Origin: Nocardia niigatensis NBRC 100131
Lineage (GTDB): Bacteria > Actinomycetota > Actinomycetes > Mycobacteriales > Mycobacteriaceae
Direction of reading: 5' to 3'
Assembly: GCF_000308655.1 (NCBI RefSeq)
Contig: NZ_BAGC01000039.1
Location: 62,001 to 126,000, forward strand
DNA length: 64,000 nt
Below are positions 9,177 to 18,925 of this stretch, piece after piece. The notes beneath the pieces are model-generated. The model had not been told where the DNA came from and did no database searches. It saw only the letters and a program-made list of their open reading frames with translations. Within the stretch, counting starts at the first letter, position 1. Each line of letters opens with the position of its first letter. Made by a program: the position numbers and the translations under genes.

Positions 9177-9341
9177 ACCCAGTGCGGCACAGCCGCTTTC
9201 ACCCGGCCCCGGACAGCAGAATGCCGCGGCGATCGGGTCGGGTACCCCGGTCACCGCGGCATCGGTGGAGGCCGAAATGCGGCTGTACACCCCGCGGGCT
9301 CGGCCACCGTTCAGGGCGCGCGATGAGCACGCCGCGGTGGA

Positions 9342-10091
9342 TTACACCGCGGTCGGCCGCGTCTGCGCGTCGATTCCGCCGTCGATGACGAACTGGGCGC
9401 CATGGATGAAGCCGGCCTGCGGGCCGATCAGGTAAGCGATGAGGGAGGCGATCTCCTCGGGCTTGCCGTTGCGGCCGATGGGGGCCACGAAGTTGCGGAT
9501 GGCGTCCCCGTAGCGCGGGTCGTCCAGACCGGCCTGCAGCAGCGGGGTTTCGACACTGCCGGGGGCGACGGTGTTCAGGCGCACGCCCGCCGCGCCCCAC
9601 TCGACGGCGCGTTCGCGCACGGCCACGGTGACGGCGTTCTTGGAGGACGCGTAGGCGTAGTGGCCCGCGAAATCCCCGGCCCGGGCGAAGGCCTCGGCCT
9701 CGGTGCCGGAGGCGATCGGGTTGTCCTCCCACTTGATCTGGGTGGAGGCGACCGACGAAACCACCACGGCGGCAGGGTTTTCGCCCTTGCGCAGCGCGGG
9801 CAGCAGGGCGTCGAGCAGGGCGACGGTGGCCCGGTAGTTGATCTCCACGATCAGGTTCGGGTCGGGCACCTGGGGGCCGACGCCCGCGCACAGCACCAGC
9901 CCGTCCAGCACTCCCCCGGACCGCTCCACGATCTCCTCGACGGCGGCGGCCCGCGCCGCGGCGTCGGTGAGGTCGACGGTGATGTCGGCGTTGCGCAGAT
10001 CGATCCCGATGATGTCGTGCCCGGCGGCGCGCAGGGCGGCGGCGGTGGCCGCGCCGATGCCGGAACCGGAGCCGGTGATGGCGATCGTCAT
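9342..10091 (-). CDS. Short-chain dehydrogenase/reductase (hydroxysteroid dehydrogenase-like)
   Basis: Classical SDR of 249 residues: TGSGSGIG nucleotide motif at residues 6-13, a catalytic Ser near 112, and YAYASSK giving Tyr147/Lys151. The C-terminal FVIDGGIDA is typical of this family. The pattern resembles bacterial 3-alpha-hydroxysteroid dehydrogenase-type SDRs, but the substrate is not determined. A KstR-like box with one mismatch lies ten bases upstream of the start codon, linking it to the other two oxidoreductase genes of this section. Confidence 0.8.
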   Translation of the reverse strand: MTIAITGSGSGIGAATAAALRAAGHDIIGIDLRNADITVDLTDAAARAAAVEEIVERSGGVLDGLVLCAGVGPQVPDPNLIVEINYRATVALLDALLPALRKGENPAAVVVSSVASTQIKWEDNPIASGTEAEAFARAGDFAGHYAYASSKNAVTVAVRERAVEWGAAGVRLNTVAPGSVETPLLQAGLDDPRYGDAIRNFVAPIGRNGKPEEIASLIAYLIGPQAGFIHGAQFVIDGGIDAQTRPTAV

Positions 10092-10099
10092 GACGCGAT

Positions 10100-10113
10100 T
10101 AGAACAAGATCCA
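10100..10113. promoter_or_regulatory. KstR-like operator (one mismatch)
   Basis: TAGAACAAGATCCA agrees with TnnAACnnGTTnnA at all fixed positions except one (A instead of T in the right half-site). It lies immediately upstream of the SDR gene that starts at 10091. Alone it would be weak, but two better matches stand in front of neighbouring genes. Confidence 0.5.
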
Positions 10114-10286
10114 GGAATTCGAACAAGCCCACCGGGACGGGCATCTCAACCACCGGGACCGCAACGACCGGGCGGTCGGCCGCTGGGATACGACAAATGA
10201 CCACCCCCTGCACGATCGGGTGCCGGGGGTGCGGATCGCTCGTTCGACTGCTTTTCCCGCGAGCCTCCCGCTAGCATCACTTCAAG

Positions 10287-10306
10287 AACTAGAATCGGTT
10301 CTAGTT
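10287..10306. promoter_or_regulatory. KstR-like palindromic operator upstream of the LLM oxidoreductase gene
   Basis: AACTAGAATCGGTTCTAGTT is a 20-base inverted repeat with one mismatched pair. Its core TAGAATCGGTTCTA (10290-10303) fits the KstR consensus with a single mismatch (T for C in the left half-site). It lies 34 bases upstream of the ATG at 10341, where a repressor would block transcription. Confidence 0.68.
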
Positions 10307-10340
10307 TTTAGCACCTGGCTCACTGTCGAGAGGACGATCG

Positions 10341-11213
10341 ATGCGCTTCACCTACGCGGAGGCGATGACCAACCCGGACTACTACATCCCCCTCGCGCAG
10401 GCCGCCGAGGCCGCCGGGTTCCACAGCATCACCGTGGCCGACAGCATCGCCTACCCGGCCGAGTCGGATTCCAAGTACCCGTACACCGCCGACGGCAATC
10501 GCGAGTTCCTGGACGGCAAGCCGTTCATCGAGACCTTCGTGCTGTCGGCCGCCATCGCCGCGGCCACCACCACGCTGCGGCAGACCCCGTTCGTGCTCAA
10601 GCTGCCCATCCGCCCGCCGGTGCTGGTGGCCAAACAGGCCAGCTCCCTGGCCCGCCTGAGCAACAACCGCTTCGCGCTGGGCGTGGGCATCAGCCCGTGG
10701 CCGGAGGACTTCCAGATCATGGGCGTCCCGTTCGAGAAGCGCGGCAAGCGCATCGACGAGTGCATCGAGATCGTGCGCGGCCTGTCCACCGGCGAGTACT
10801 TCGAGTACCACGGCGAGTTCTACGACATCCCGAAGATCAAGCTCACCCCCGCCCCGACCGAGCCGCTGCCGATCCTGCTCGGCGGGCACAGCGATGCCGC
10901 GCTGCGCCGCGCGGTGCGGTTGTGCGACGGCTGGATGCACGCCGGCGGCAAGGCCGACGAACTGGACAAGTACCTCGCGCGCATCAACGAGCTGCGCAGT
11001 GAGCGCGACAATCCGGGCGAGTTCGAAATCCACGCCGTCTCCCGCGACGGCTACACCACCGACGGGGTCAAGCGCCTCGAGGAGAAGGGCATCACCGATC
11101 TGATCGTCGGTTTCCGCAACTCGTACTCCATGGAGCACGACACCGAGTCGCTGGAGGAGAAGATCGTCAAGATCAAGTGGTACGGCGAGAACGTGATCAA
11201 CAAGCTGAGCTGA
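10341..11213 (+). CDS. LLM-class (luciferase-like, probably F420-dependent) oxidoreductase
   Basis: 290 residues with the luciferase-like monooxygenase TIM-barrel pattern: N-terminal AQAAEAAGFHSITVADS, then RFALGVGISPWPEDF, KRGKRIDECIEI and PLPILLGGHSDAALRRA. In mycolata, members with these motifs mostly use F420 or FMN to reduce or oxidise lipophilic substrates. The cofactor is inferred from family. The ATG at 10341 follows GAGAGGACGATCG. The KstR-like palindrome upstream suggests induction during sterol catabolism. It converges on mdh with 13 bases between the stop codons. Confidence 0.83.
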   Translation: MRFTYAEAMTNPDYYIPLAQAAEAAGFHSITVADSIAYPAESDSKYPYTADGNREFLDGKPFIETFVLSAAIAAATTTLRQTPFVLKLPIRPPVLVAKQASSLARLSNNRFALGVGISPWPEDFQIMGVPFEKRGKRIDECIEIVRGLSTGEYFEYHGEFYDIPKIKLTPAPTEPLPILLGGHSDAALRRAVRLCDGWMHAGGKADELDKYLARINELRSERDNPGEFEIHAVSRDGYTTDGVKRLEEKGITDLIVGFRNSYSMEHDTESLEEKIVKIKWYGENVINKLS

Positions 11214-11226
11214 TCACCACCGCCGA

Positions 11227-12267
<1,041 letters not shown>

Positions 12268-12372
12268 CTAGCCAGGCTCACATCCCGGCGTCCCGTCCCG
12301 TGAGCAGTGCGTGAGCAAACAGACATCGGCGACCGCCGGCGAATCCACCTCGGGGATCGGCGAATTGGCCGG

Positions 12373-13020
12373 TCAGTGGGCGAGGTCGGCGATGTCGGAG
12401 TCGGTGAGGACGACGGGGGCGACCTGGTCGCGGGCGCGGACCAGGCGGACGGCGCGGTAGAGCGGGCGTTGCTCGGCGACGGCGTCGCGGGCCTCGGCGC
12501 GCAGCTGCTGAACCAGGAGTTCGGAGATGGCGAGGGCGGCGGCGAGCGGGCAGCCGGCCAGGGCGTCGGCGAGTTTGCGCAGGCCCAGGATGTGGAGTTC
12601 GCGGCCGCTGCCGGCGTCGCTGTAGAGGGCCAGCGGCACGACTTGGGTATCGGGGCCCGCGGTGACCCGCAGCACGATGCGGCTGATCCGCCCCGGATAG
12701 ACCAGGATTTCGGCGGCGGTGGCGGCGGCGAGGTCCAGGCGGTGTTCGCCACGCCAGGTGCGGGCGCGGATAACGGTGCCGGACACCATGATTCGCCGCC
12801 GCTGCACGGCGACGGCGTAGAGCGCGGTCGGCGCGCCGAGCACCAGCCCGGTGGCGAGGGCGATCGGCCAATGCACGAACAGCGCCATCAGCAATCCGAC
12901 GCCGATACCGATGCCGAGCGCGGCCAGGGTGAGCTTGCGCAGGGCCGGCGCCAGCAGTTCGGGGGCGACCAGGTCGAGGCCGACTTCGCCGGCGGACCCC
13001 GGTTTCGATTCTTCAGTCAC
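12373..13020 (-). CDS. Conserved membrane protein of unknown function
   Basis: About 215 residues. Two adjacent membrane segments (LAALGIGIGVGLLMALFV and ALATGLVLGAPTALYAVAV) are followed by a cytoplasmic domain starting QRRRIMVSGTVIRARTW, which resembles a PH-like beta fold by its alternating pattern. The frame is open to an ATG at 13110. I chose the GTG at 13020 because the residues before it are Arg/Pro-rich and read poorly, but neither start has a clear ribosome binding site. No known family is recognised. The gene lies between mdh and hisS on the same strand, separated from each by 145-205 bases. Confidence 0.6.
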   Translation of the reverse strand: MTEESKPGSAGEVGLDLVAPELLAPALRKLTLAALGIGIGVGLLMALFVHWPIALATGLVLGAPTALYAVAVQRRRIMVSGTVIRARTWRGEHRLDLAAATAAEILVYPGRISRIVLRVTAGPDTQVVPLALYSDAGSGRELHILGLRKLADALAGCPLAAALAISELLVQQLRAEARDAVAEQRPLYRAVRLVRARDQVAPVVLTDSDIADLAH

Positions 13021-13225
13021 AGCAGCGCATTCGTCCAAGTCTCGATGGGTCGTGCCTACCGGCGGCACGTACCGCCCCCGCGACGCCCCGCACGGTACCA
13101 GCAGGTCCATACCCCGTACCGCGATTTCCGCGACCCCGAGCCCGTGTCCTCCCCACCCCGGGCCGGGGCCGGCGTGGCGACCGCGGGCGGTCCGGACGGC
13201 GGCGCTGCCCGGACCGCCCGGCGGA

Positions 13226-14506
13226 TCAGTCCTCTTCGCCCGCGAACAGGGCCGCGACCTGGGCGACGGCCTCGTCGAGGGGGATCTGACGCTGTTTCCC
13301 GGTGCTCAGATCCTTGAGCCCGATCTCCCCCTCGGCGACCTCGCGGTCACCGAGGACCAGGGCCACCTGCGCCCCCGACTTGTCGGCCGCCTTCATGGCG
13401 CCCTTCATGCCGCGGCCGCCGTAGGCGAGGTCGGTGCGGATGCCGGCCTTGCGCAGCTCGGCGGCCAGTACGACCAGGCGCTGCTTGGCGACCTCACCGA
13501 GCGGGACGCCGAACACCTGGACGCGCGGTCCGCCGACGGCCGACTTGCCCTCGGCCTCGAGCGCCAGCACCGTGCGGTCGACGCCGATGCCGAAGCCGAT
13601 GCCCGACAGCGGCTGCCCGCCGAGCTCGGCCATCAGCCCGTCGTAGCGGCCGCCGCCGCCGATGCCGGACTGCGCGCCCAGCCCGTCGTGCACGAATTCG
13701 AAGGTGGTCTTCGTGTAGTAGTCGAGCCCGCGCACCATGCGCGGATTGACGACGTACGGCACCCCGAGCGCGTCGAGGTGGCCGAGGACCTGGTCGAAGT
13801 GCGCCTTGGCCGACTCCGACAGGTGGTCGATCATGAGCGGCGCGTCCGCGGTCATCTCCTTGACCTCGGGGCGCTTGTCGTCGAGCACCCGCAGCGGGTT
13901 GATCTGCGCCCGGCGCTTGGTCTCCTCGTCCAGCGGCAGCTTGAACAGGAAGTCCTGCAACAGTTCCCGATACTGCGGCCGGCAGGTCTCGTCGCCGAGC
14001 GAGGTGAGCTCGAGCCGGAAGCCCGCCAGTCCCAGCCCGCGGAATCCGGCGTCGGCGATGGCGATGACCTCGGCGTCCAGCGCCGGATCATCGATGCCGA
14101 TGGCCTCCACGCCGACCTGCTGCAGCTGCCGGTAGCGACCCTTCTGCGGGCGCTCGTACCGGAAGAACGGCCCGGCGTAGCAGAGCTTCACGGGCAGCGC
14201 GCCGCGGTCGAGGCCGTGCTCGATGACCGCGCGCATGACGCCGGCGGTGCCTTCGGGACGCAGGGTGAAGCTCTCGCCATTGCGGTCGGCGAAGGTCCAC
14301 ATCTCCTTGGAGACGACATCGGTGGATTCGCCCACACCCCGCGCGAACAGGGCGGTCTCTTCGAAGATCGGCAGCTCGACATGCCCGTATCCGGCCAATC
14401 GCGCGGTCGCCACGAGCGCGTCGCGGACGGCGACGAACTCGGCGGACGTGGGCGGCAGATAGTCGGGGACCCCCCTCGGGGCACGGAAGCTGCTGGTCTT
14501 GGTCAC
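13226..14506 (-). CDS. hisS: Histidyl-tRNA synthetase
   Basis: Class II synthetase of 426 residues. The N-terminus [13 protein letters not shown] leads into motif 1. Motif 2 is [14 protein letters not shown]. The histidine-specific loops [14 protein letters not shown] and [17 protein letters not shown] are intact, and motif 3 ([16 protein letters not shown]) precedes the C-terminal anticodon-binding domain. It starts with GTG at 14506. In M. tuberculosis hisS (Rv2580c) lies next to the divergent cyclophilin gene, and the same divergent arrangement is seen here. Confidence 0.97.
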   Translation of the reverse strand: MTKTSSFRAPRGVPDYLPPTSAEFVAVRDALVATARLAGYGHVELPIFEETALFARGVGESTDVVSKEMWTFADRNGESFTLRPEGTAGVMRAVIEHGLDRGALPVKLCYAGPFFRYERPQKGRYRQLQQVGVEAIGIDDPALDAEVIAIADAGFRGLGLAGFRLELTSLGDETCRPQYRELLQDFLFKLPLDEETKRRAQINPLRVLDDKRPEVKEMTADAPLMIDHLSESAKAHFDQVLGHLDALGVPYVVNPRMVRGLDYYTKTTFEFVHDGLGAQSGIGGGGRYDGLMAELGGQPLSGIGFGIGVDRTVLALEAEGKSAVGGPRVQVFGVPLGEVAKQRLVVLAAELRKAGIRTDLAYGGRGMKGAMKAADKSGAQVALVLGDREVAEGEIGLKDLSTGKQRQIPLDEAVAQVAALFAGEED

Positions 14507-14686
14507 GATCCCCAGTTTTCACCACGGCCGTCCGCCAAGTCCAACCGGTTACCGGCCGACGGCCTCGGCGGCCTGCCATATGTAGGTTTTTCTCAGCGAA
14601 TGCAGGTAATGTCTGCCGCGGCCGCTGGGCTGACGGCCGCAGTCTGTACAGACATCAGATACCGACCGTTCACGGAGGGACAGTTA

Positions 14687-15544
14687 GTGCCGAGCAATGA
14701 ACAGCGACGCGCTGCGGCGAAGCGGAAGCTGGAGCGTCAACTGGAGAATCGGGCCCAGCGGGCGCGCAAGCGCAAGCAACTTACCATCGCGGCATCGGCC
14801 CTCGGTGTCGTGGTCGCGGTCGCGGCCGGTGTCGGCATCTACTTCCTGACCAAGGGTGATGACAACAGCACCAGCGCCAAGCCTTCGGAGACTCCGGACG
14901 CCTCGCTGACCGCGGCTCCCCCGCCGGCCGCCAAGGCCAAGCCGGCCTCGGTCAGCTGTGAGTACCGTCCGTCGCAGAAGCCGGCCGACAAGCCGGTGAA
15001 TCCGCCGAGCACGGCCAACATCTCCACCGCCGGTGATGTCAAGGCGACCATGGACACCAGCCAGGGTGCGATCTCCATGACCCTGACCCCGAGTGAATCC
15101 CCCTGCACGGTCAACAGTTTCGAGAGTCTGACCAAGCAGAAGTTCTTCGACAACACCAGCTGCCACCGCATCACCACCGGCAAGGGCCTGCAGGTGCTGC
15201 AGTGCGGCGACCCGACCGCGAGCGGAATGGGCGGCCCGGGTTACGAATTCGACAACGAATACCCAACCGACCAGTACGGCCAGAATGATCAAGCGGCCCA
15301 GTACCCGGTCGCCTACAAGCGCGGCGTGCTCGCCATGGCCAATGCCGGCCCGGGCACCAATGGCAGCCAGTTCTTCCTGGTCTACGGCGATTCCCAGCTG
15401 CCGCCGCAGTACACCATCTTCGGCACGGTCGACGACGCCGGCCTGGCGACCCTCGACAAGATCGCCAAGGCGGGCGTCCAGGGCGGCGGCCAGGACGGCA
15501 AGCCGGCCGCGGACGTGAACATCCAGTCGGTCCAAATCAACTGA
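14687..15544 (+). CDS. ppiB: Membrane-anchored cyclophilin-type peptidyl-prolyl isomerase
   Basis: 285 residues. A very basic N-terminus (about 35 residues, rich in RKRK) is followed by one membrane segment (LTIAASALGVVVAVAAGVGIYFL) and a Pro/Ala/Lys-rich linker, so the cyclophilin domain (about residues 115-285) lies outside the membrane. Domain motifs include FDNTSCHRIT, FDNEYPTDQ, GVLAMANAGPGTNGSQFFLVYGD and YTIFGTV. It corresponds to M. tuberculosis Rv2582. The frame runs far upstream, but that is antisense to hisS. GTG 14687 has GGAGGGA about eight bases upstream. Confidence 0.93.
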   Translation: MPSNEQRRAAAKRKLERQLENRAQRARKRKQLTIAASALGVVVAVAAGVGIYFLTKGDDNSTSAKPSETPDASLTAAPPPAAKAKPASVSCEYRPSQKPADKPVNPPSTANISTAGDVKATMDTSQGAISMTLTPSESPCTVNSFESLTKQKFFDNTSCHRITTGKGLQVLQCGDPTASGMGGPGYEFDNEYPTDQYGQNDQAAQYPVAYKRGVLAMANAGPGTNGSQFFLVYGDSQLPPQYTIFGTVDDAGLATLDKIAKAGVQGGGQDGKPAADVNIQSVQIN

Positions 15545-15558
15545 CCAGCATGGTTTTT

Positions 15559-15587
15559 CGGGCCCGGTGCATCCCGCGCCGGGCCCG
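15559..15587 (+). terminator. Hairpin terminator after the cyclophilin gene
   Basis: A nine-base-pair stem (CGGGCCCGG / CCGGGCCCG) with an 11-base loop starts 14 bases after the stop codon and is followed by a T-rich stretch (TTCCTTTTCC). Five Ts also precede it, so it could act in both directions. Confidence 0.65.
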
Positions 15588-15946
15588 TTCCTTTTCCGGC
15601 GAAGGTCTCGGAAAGGTCCCGTTGAACCTCTTGCCTAAGGCTTCCCTAACCAAAGAAAATCCTGAGTTTTCCAAGACCTGCCGGAATTGTGCGATATATG
15701 CTGGATCGCGACGCGCGCGTACGGTGGTTTCGCAGTTTTCGCTGGTAATCTCGTAGAACGGAGTACCAAGGCGTAGTAAAGCCCACCGGGCAATCCCCAT
15801 CCGGGCCGCGCCAACGCCTTTCGTTCTCCCGGTGTCCACGTTTGCAGGCGGGACAGCTCCGCAGAACCATCGTTCGCGTGGCGATATCCGTGACGAAGCA
15901 CCACAATCATCCACAGTGATCCAACTGCAGCATCGGGGAGCAGGCA
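15588..15946. other. Intergenic stretch at the left boundary of the accessory region
   Basis: About 360 bases with visibly lower GC than the surroundings, between the cyclophilin terminator and the coiled-coil protein gene. Open frames exist on the minus strand (for example 15646-15906), but they show no ribosome binding site, no recognisable domain and no third-position GC bias, so I do not call a gene. It probably holds the promoter of the gene at 15947 (GGGGAGCAGGCA precedes its ATG). This is where the accessory block interrupts the cyclophilin-rel neighbourhood. I see no direct repeat or tRNA fragment. Confidence 0.4.
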
Positions 15947-16516
15947 ATGGCCGAGGAACTCGACGACATCGGCCGCGAAACAGCGGCGATGATGAGGCAA
16001 ATGTTGCAGCTCGCGACACTTGTCGCGCTGCGCACCCGGGAACGTGGCCAGAAGGAAGCGGAAGCACGCGTCAGGGTCACCGAGGCCCGGCAGAAGGAAA
16101 CCCGTGAGCGTCGCCTGCGCGAGGCCGCGGATGCCAAGGCACGCGATCCGCGCAACCGCGAACTCTCGCGAATCTTGGAGCGCCCCACACGCGAACGGGC
16201 GGGCGGCGGCGTATCCCTCGAAAAGGATCGATTCTCCGCCCAGGCGGAGGCCTCGCGCATGGCCGCGCAGCAGGCCGGCCGCGGCTCCGCGCGATACGAC
16301 TCGGTGGAGCGGCGAACCGCTCTGGCCCAACACCTTTCGCGCATGGGCATCTCGCCCGAACTGCAATCGGTACGGCTGCTGATGGAGGTCGGACAGGCCC
16401 AGTCGGCACAGGACGCGGTGCGACTCCGGGAGCAGGAGGCGGCGCAGCGGCGGGTCCGGGAGCAGGAAGCGCACGAGCGGGAGCGCGAACGCGCTCGCTC
16501 GCGTGAACGAGTCTGA
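15947..16516 (+). CDS. Charged helical (coiled-coil) protein of unknown function
   Basis: 189 residues, extremely rich in Arg, Glu, Ala and Gln, with nearly no aromatic residues. Residues 40-75 and 150-189 have heptad-like R/E patterns that suggest coiled coils or long helices. Its ATG at 15947 has GGGGAGCAGG upstream. It converges on the type IV secretion operon and shares a double terminator with it, so it may be an accessory protein of that locus; helical RE-rich proteins are common beside conjugation genes. I recognise no family, and no DNA-binding or catalytic motif is certain. Confidence 0.6.
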   Translation: MAEELDDIGRETAAMMRQMLQLATLVALRTRERGQKEAEARVRVTEARQKETRERRLREAADAKARDPRNRELSRILERPTRERAGGGVSLEKDRFSAQAEASRMAAQQAGRGSARYDSVERRTALAQHLSRMGISPELQSVRLLMEVGQAQSAQDAVRLREQEAAQRRVREQEAHERERERARSRERV

Positions 16517-16535
16517 GTAGCAATAGTTTCGAACC

Positions 16536-16562
16536 GTGGCGGATCGTAACCCGATCCGCCAC
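16536..16562. terminator. Strong bidirectional hairpin between convergent genes
   Basis: A perfect 11-base-pair stem (GTGGCGGATCG / CGATCCGCCAC) with a five-base loop is followed on the plus strand by TTTCCGTTT. It lies 20 bases after the stop of the coiled-coil gene and faces the end of the type IV secretion operon. Confidence 0.72.
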
Positions 16563-16572
16563 TTTCCGTTTC

Positions 16573-16595
16573 GGCGCCGGAACCATACCGGCGCC
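16573..16595. terminator. Second hairpin between convergent genes
   Basis: GGCGCCGG and CCGGCGCC form an eight-base-pair stem with a seven-base loop, 12 bases before the end of the minus-strand operon and just after the first hairpin. For minus-strand transcripts it is followed by AAACGGAAAG rather than U, so it probably works together with the neighbouring hairpin. Confidence 0.5.
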
Positions 16596-16606
16596 CCGGT
16601 TTTCCG

Positions 16607-16990
16607 TCAGAGCGGGAATTCCCCGATGGTGGGATTGCTGAACAGGCCCTGCTGAGGGGACTTCAACGGCAGCGGCGTGAGCATGTCCTTGTGGCCGTTG
16701 CGCACACTGCAGTACTTGAACGGGCCCTTGGGATCGAACAGTTTCGCCATGTGCGGATCGGCGTGGTCGAGGAACCAGATGCTCAGTCCGGTCTTGCCGT
16801 CGTAGCGGAAGTGCTCCCACGCCCGCCACATGGCGTCCAGTCGCGCGACCGCCTCGGCGTGCTTCCACCATTCGGGGCACCACACGGTGTCGCTGATATC
16901 GGTCACCTGGCGGCGGTACACGAGGCTGAGGTAGTTCTCGACGAACTCGACCACGCTCGCGTAGACCATGGGTGTTGACTCTTCGCTCAC
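16607..16990 (-). CDS. DUF4913-type protein, last gene of the type IV secretion operon
   Basis: 127 residues. The sequence after an N-terminal FVENYLSLVYRRQV has a Trp-rich core (WCPEWWKHAEAVARLDAMWRAW), then WFLDHADPHM and a C-terminal tail. This pattern matches the DUF4913 family, which in actinobacteria is commonly encoded next to coupling-protein genes of conjugative elements. Function is unknown. GTG at 16990 overlaps the stop of the coupling-protein gene (GTGA), so translation is coupled. An internal ATG at residue 8 is an alternative start. Confidence 0.72.
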   Translation of the reverse strand: MSEESTPMVYASVVEFVENYLSLVYRRQVTDISDTVWCPEWWKHAEAVARLDAMWRAWEHFRYDGKTGLSIWFLDHADPHMAKLFDPKGPFKYCSVRNGHKDMLTPLPLKSPQQGLFSNPTIGEFPL

Positions 16991-18888
16991 AGCGGTCGGA
17001 CCTCCTTGGGAGCCGAAACATCCGGCAGTGTCTCTTTGATCACCGTGGGGCTGATCAGATCGGAAATCTCGGTCTTGCGCGTCGGGGACGGATCGTGGGC
17101 TTCGATCGACCGCTCGACGGCGGCGGCGTCGGGGCCCTCCCACCACGGCACCGTGCGCACCAGCACCGCCGGTGTGCCCGAGGCGAACAGGATGGCGCGC
17201 CCGCGTGGCAGGGTCGCCAGGGCGTGCGCGTTGAACGTGCGCGAGGAGCTCAGCGAGCGCGAATAGCTCTTGCCGCCCTTCGATTCCGAGACCGACTGCG
17301 AGATGCTGTCGTAGTCGCCGATGGCCTCGGAGCGCTGCTGCAGGAAGGCCATGTCGTCGATGCCGCTGCCGATGACCTTGATATTGGCGGCGCCCCAGAG
17401 CGCCTCCATGCCGTCGGGTCCCCAGCAGCGCGCGCCCTGTGCCCAGGACTGCAGCACCGTCATCACCACGATGCCGCGAGAACCGAAGTGGCTGTACTGC
17501 TTCGGCAGATCCTTCCAGCGCACGACATTGGCGGCCTCGTCGAGGGCGGCCAGCAGCGGCACCTGGAGCCGCCCGCCCGGGGACCGCGACGCCTCCCGCG
17601 AGGCCACGTCGATCACCGCGGCGGTCAGGGCGCTCACCAGCGGCGCCGCCGAGCCCCGGCCCTCCAGCGACAGGCAGTACAGGGTGCCGTTGCGCTCCAG
17701 GAATTCCAGTTCGTCGAAGGCCGTCCGGCCGCCGTTGGGGATGATCCACGGCTGGATGTGCGGGAACTTCAGGCACCGGATCATCGCCTTCGCGCCACCG
17801 AAAATGCCGTCGCGCGTACGGATGTCGAGGTTGTACTGCCCGGCCAGTCCCTCGGCCATGTAGTGCTTCGAGTTCGCGCGCAGGATCTCGATGGGCGTGG
17901 TGTCCATCGGATTGTTCACCCATTCCCAGGCGCGCAGGATATTGCTGCCCTCGAAGCCCGCGGCCAGGAACAGCGCCGCGAGCAGATCCTCGGCTTCGGG
18001 GTCGAAGTAGGAGTCGGCGCCCTGGCCCGCGGACGGACTGCCCTCGGCGTCGGAGAAGTGACCCGCGAGGCTGACCGCCCGCACCTCGCAGCCGGGCCGG
18101 TGTACGTCGACCCAGGCCAGCGGATCCCAGTACCAGCCGGGTTCCTGCTGCGCCTGCAGATCGTGCGAATCCGGCGCCACGCCTTGCGGATCGAAGACGA
18201 AGATCTGACTGCCCTTGTCGGCACGCACATCCCGGGTGGCGTCGACGACGTCGCGCTTGTTTGAGGTGACGACCACCGGGCCGATGGCGGCGAGCACGGC
18301 CGGGATCACCCGGGAGGTGGTCTTGCCCTGGCGCGGACCCCAGATGTCGACCTGCAGATCCTCATAGGAGCCGTACATCATCTCGCCGTCGGCGACCGAC
18401 ATACCGATCGGGATGCCCGGCACCAGGACATCACCGGGCCGCATCAGCGAACCGGGAATGATCATGTCCCCGTTGAAGTGCATGTGCAGCGGCACGCCGA
18501 TCTGGCCGGCCTTCTCGCGCACGCCGGACAGCGTGAGCGGCTTGATGGCCCCGCCGGTGCCCATGTGATCGGCCTTGTCGTCGATCGCTAGTCGGCCCTT
18601 CTTGGCGTTCTCCGCGCGACGGCGCTTGTAGAACACCCAGCCGAGCGACGAGCCGACCACGAGCAGGATGATCACCGTCGCGGCGGTCGGCCACTTCAGG
18701 TCGCCCTTGATCAGGCTGACCACGATGGCGATCGGATTGATCGGCAGGTGCTGTCGCGGGGAGCTCAGCAGGTTGCCCAATTGCACTGCCAGCCACAGGG
18801 TTCCGAAGATGTAGAAACCCGCGTATACGAGGTGCAGGGTACGATCGGGACCCGGCTCGGCCGGGTCCGCAATCGGTTTCTTCGCCAT
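16987..18888 (-). CDS. Type IV secretion coupling ATPase (VirD4/TraG family)
   Basis: 633 residues. Two membrane segments (about 21-43 and 68-87) anchor the protein. The cytoplasmic ATPase domain has Walker A GPRQGKTT at 184-191, a Walker B-like LLAALDEAANV and the TraG/TraD motif DLPKQYSHFGSRGIVVMTVLQSW region, where the coupling protein would contact substrate. It would energise and select the substrate, DNA-protein or protein, for the secretion channel. AGGAGG lies six bases before ATG 18888. The downstream DUF4913 gene overlaps by four bases. All ATPase motifs appear intact. Confidence 0.88.
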   Translation of the reverse strand: MAKKPIADPAEPGPDRTLHLVYAGFYIFGTLWLAVQLGNLLSSPRQHLPINPIAIVVSLIKGDLKWPTAATVIILLVVGSSLGWVFYKRRRAENAKKGRLAIDDKADHMGTGGAIKPLTLSGVREKAGQIGVPLHMHFNGDMIIPGSLMRPGDVLVPGIPIGMSVADGEMMYGSYEDLQVDIWGPRQGKTTSRVIPAVLAAIGPVVVTSNKRDVVDATRDVRADKGSQIFVFDPQGVAPDSHDLQAQQEPGWYWDPLAWVDVHRPGCEVRAVSLAGHFSDAEGSPSAGQGADSYFDPEAEDLLAALFLAAGFEGSNILRAWEWVNNPMDTTPIEILRANSKHYMAEGLAGQYNLDIRTRDGIFGGAKAMIRCLKFPHIQPWIIPNGGRTAFDELEFLERNGTLYCLSLEGRGSAAPLVSALTAAVIDVASREASRSPGGRLQVPLLAALDEAANVVRWKDLPKQYSHFGSRGIVVMTVLQSWAQGARCWGPDGMEALWGAANIKVIGSGIDDMAFLQQRSEAIGDYDSISQSVSESKGGKSYSRSLSSSRTFNAHALATLPRGRAILFASGTPAVLVRTVPWWEGPDAAAVERSIEAHDPSPTRKTEISDLISPTVIKETLPDVSAPKEVRPL

Positions 18889-18925
18889 CTCTAACCTCCT
18901 GGGATGACCTGTATGTCGTTACCGC

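Noticed and set aside
15537..16067. Minus-strand open frame across the gap after the cyclophilin gene.
   Set aside because: No ribosome binding site, no domain, and it overlaps a terminator and the start of the coiled-coil gene.
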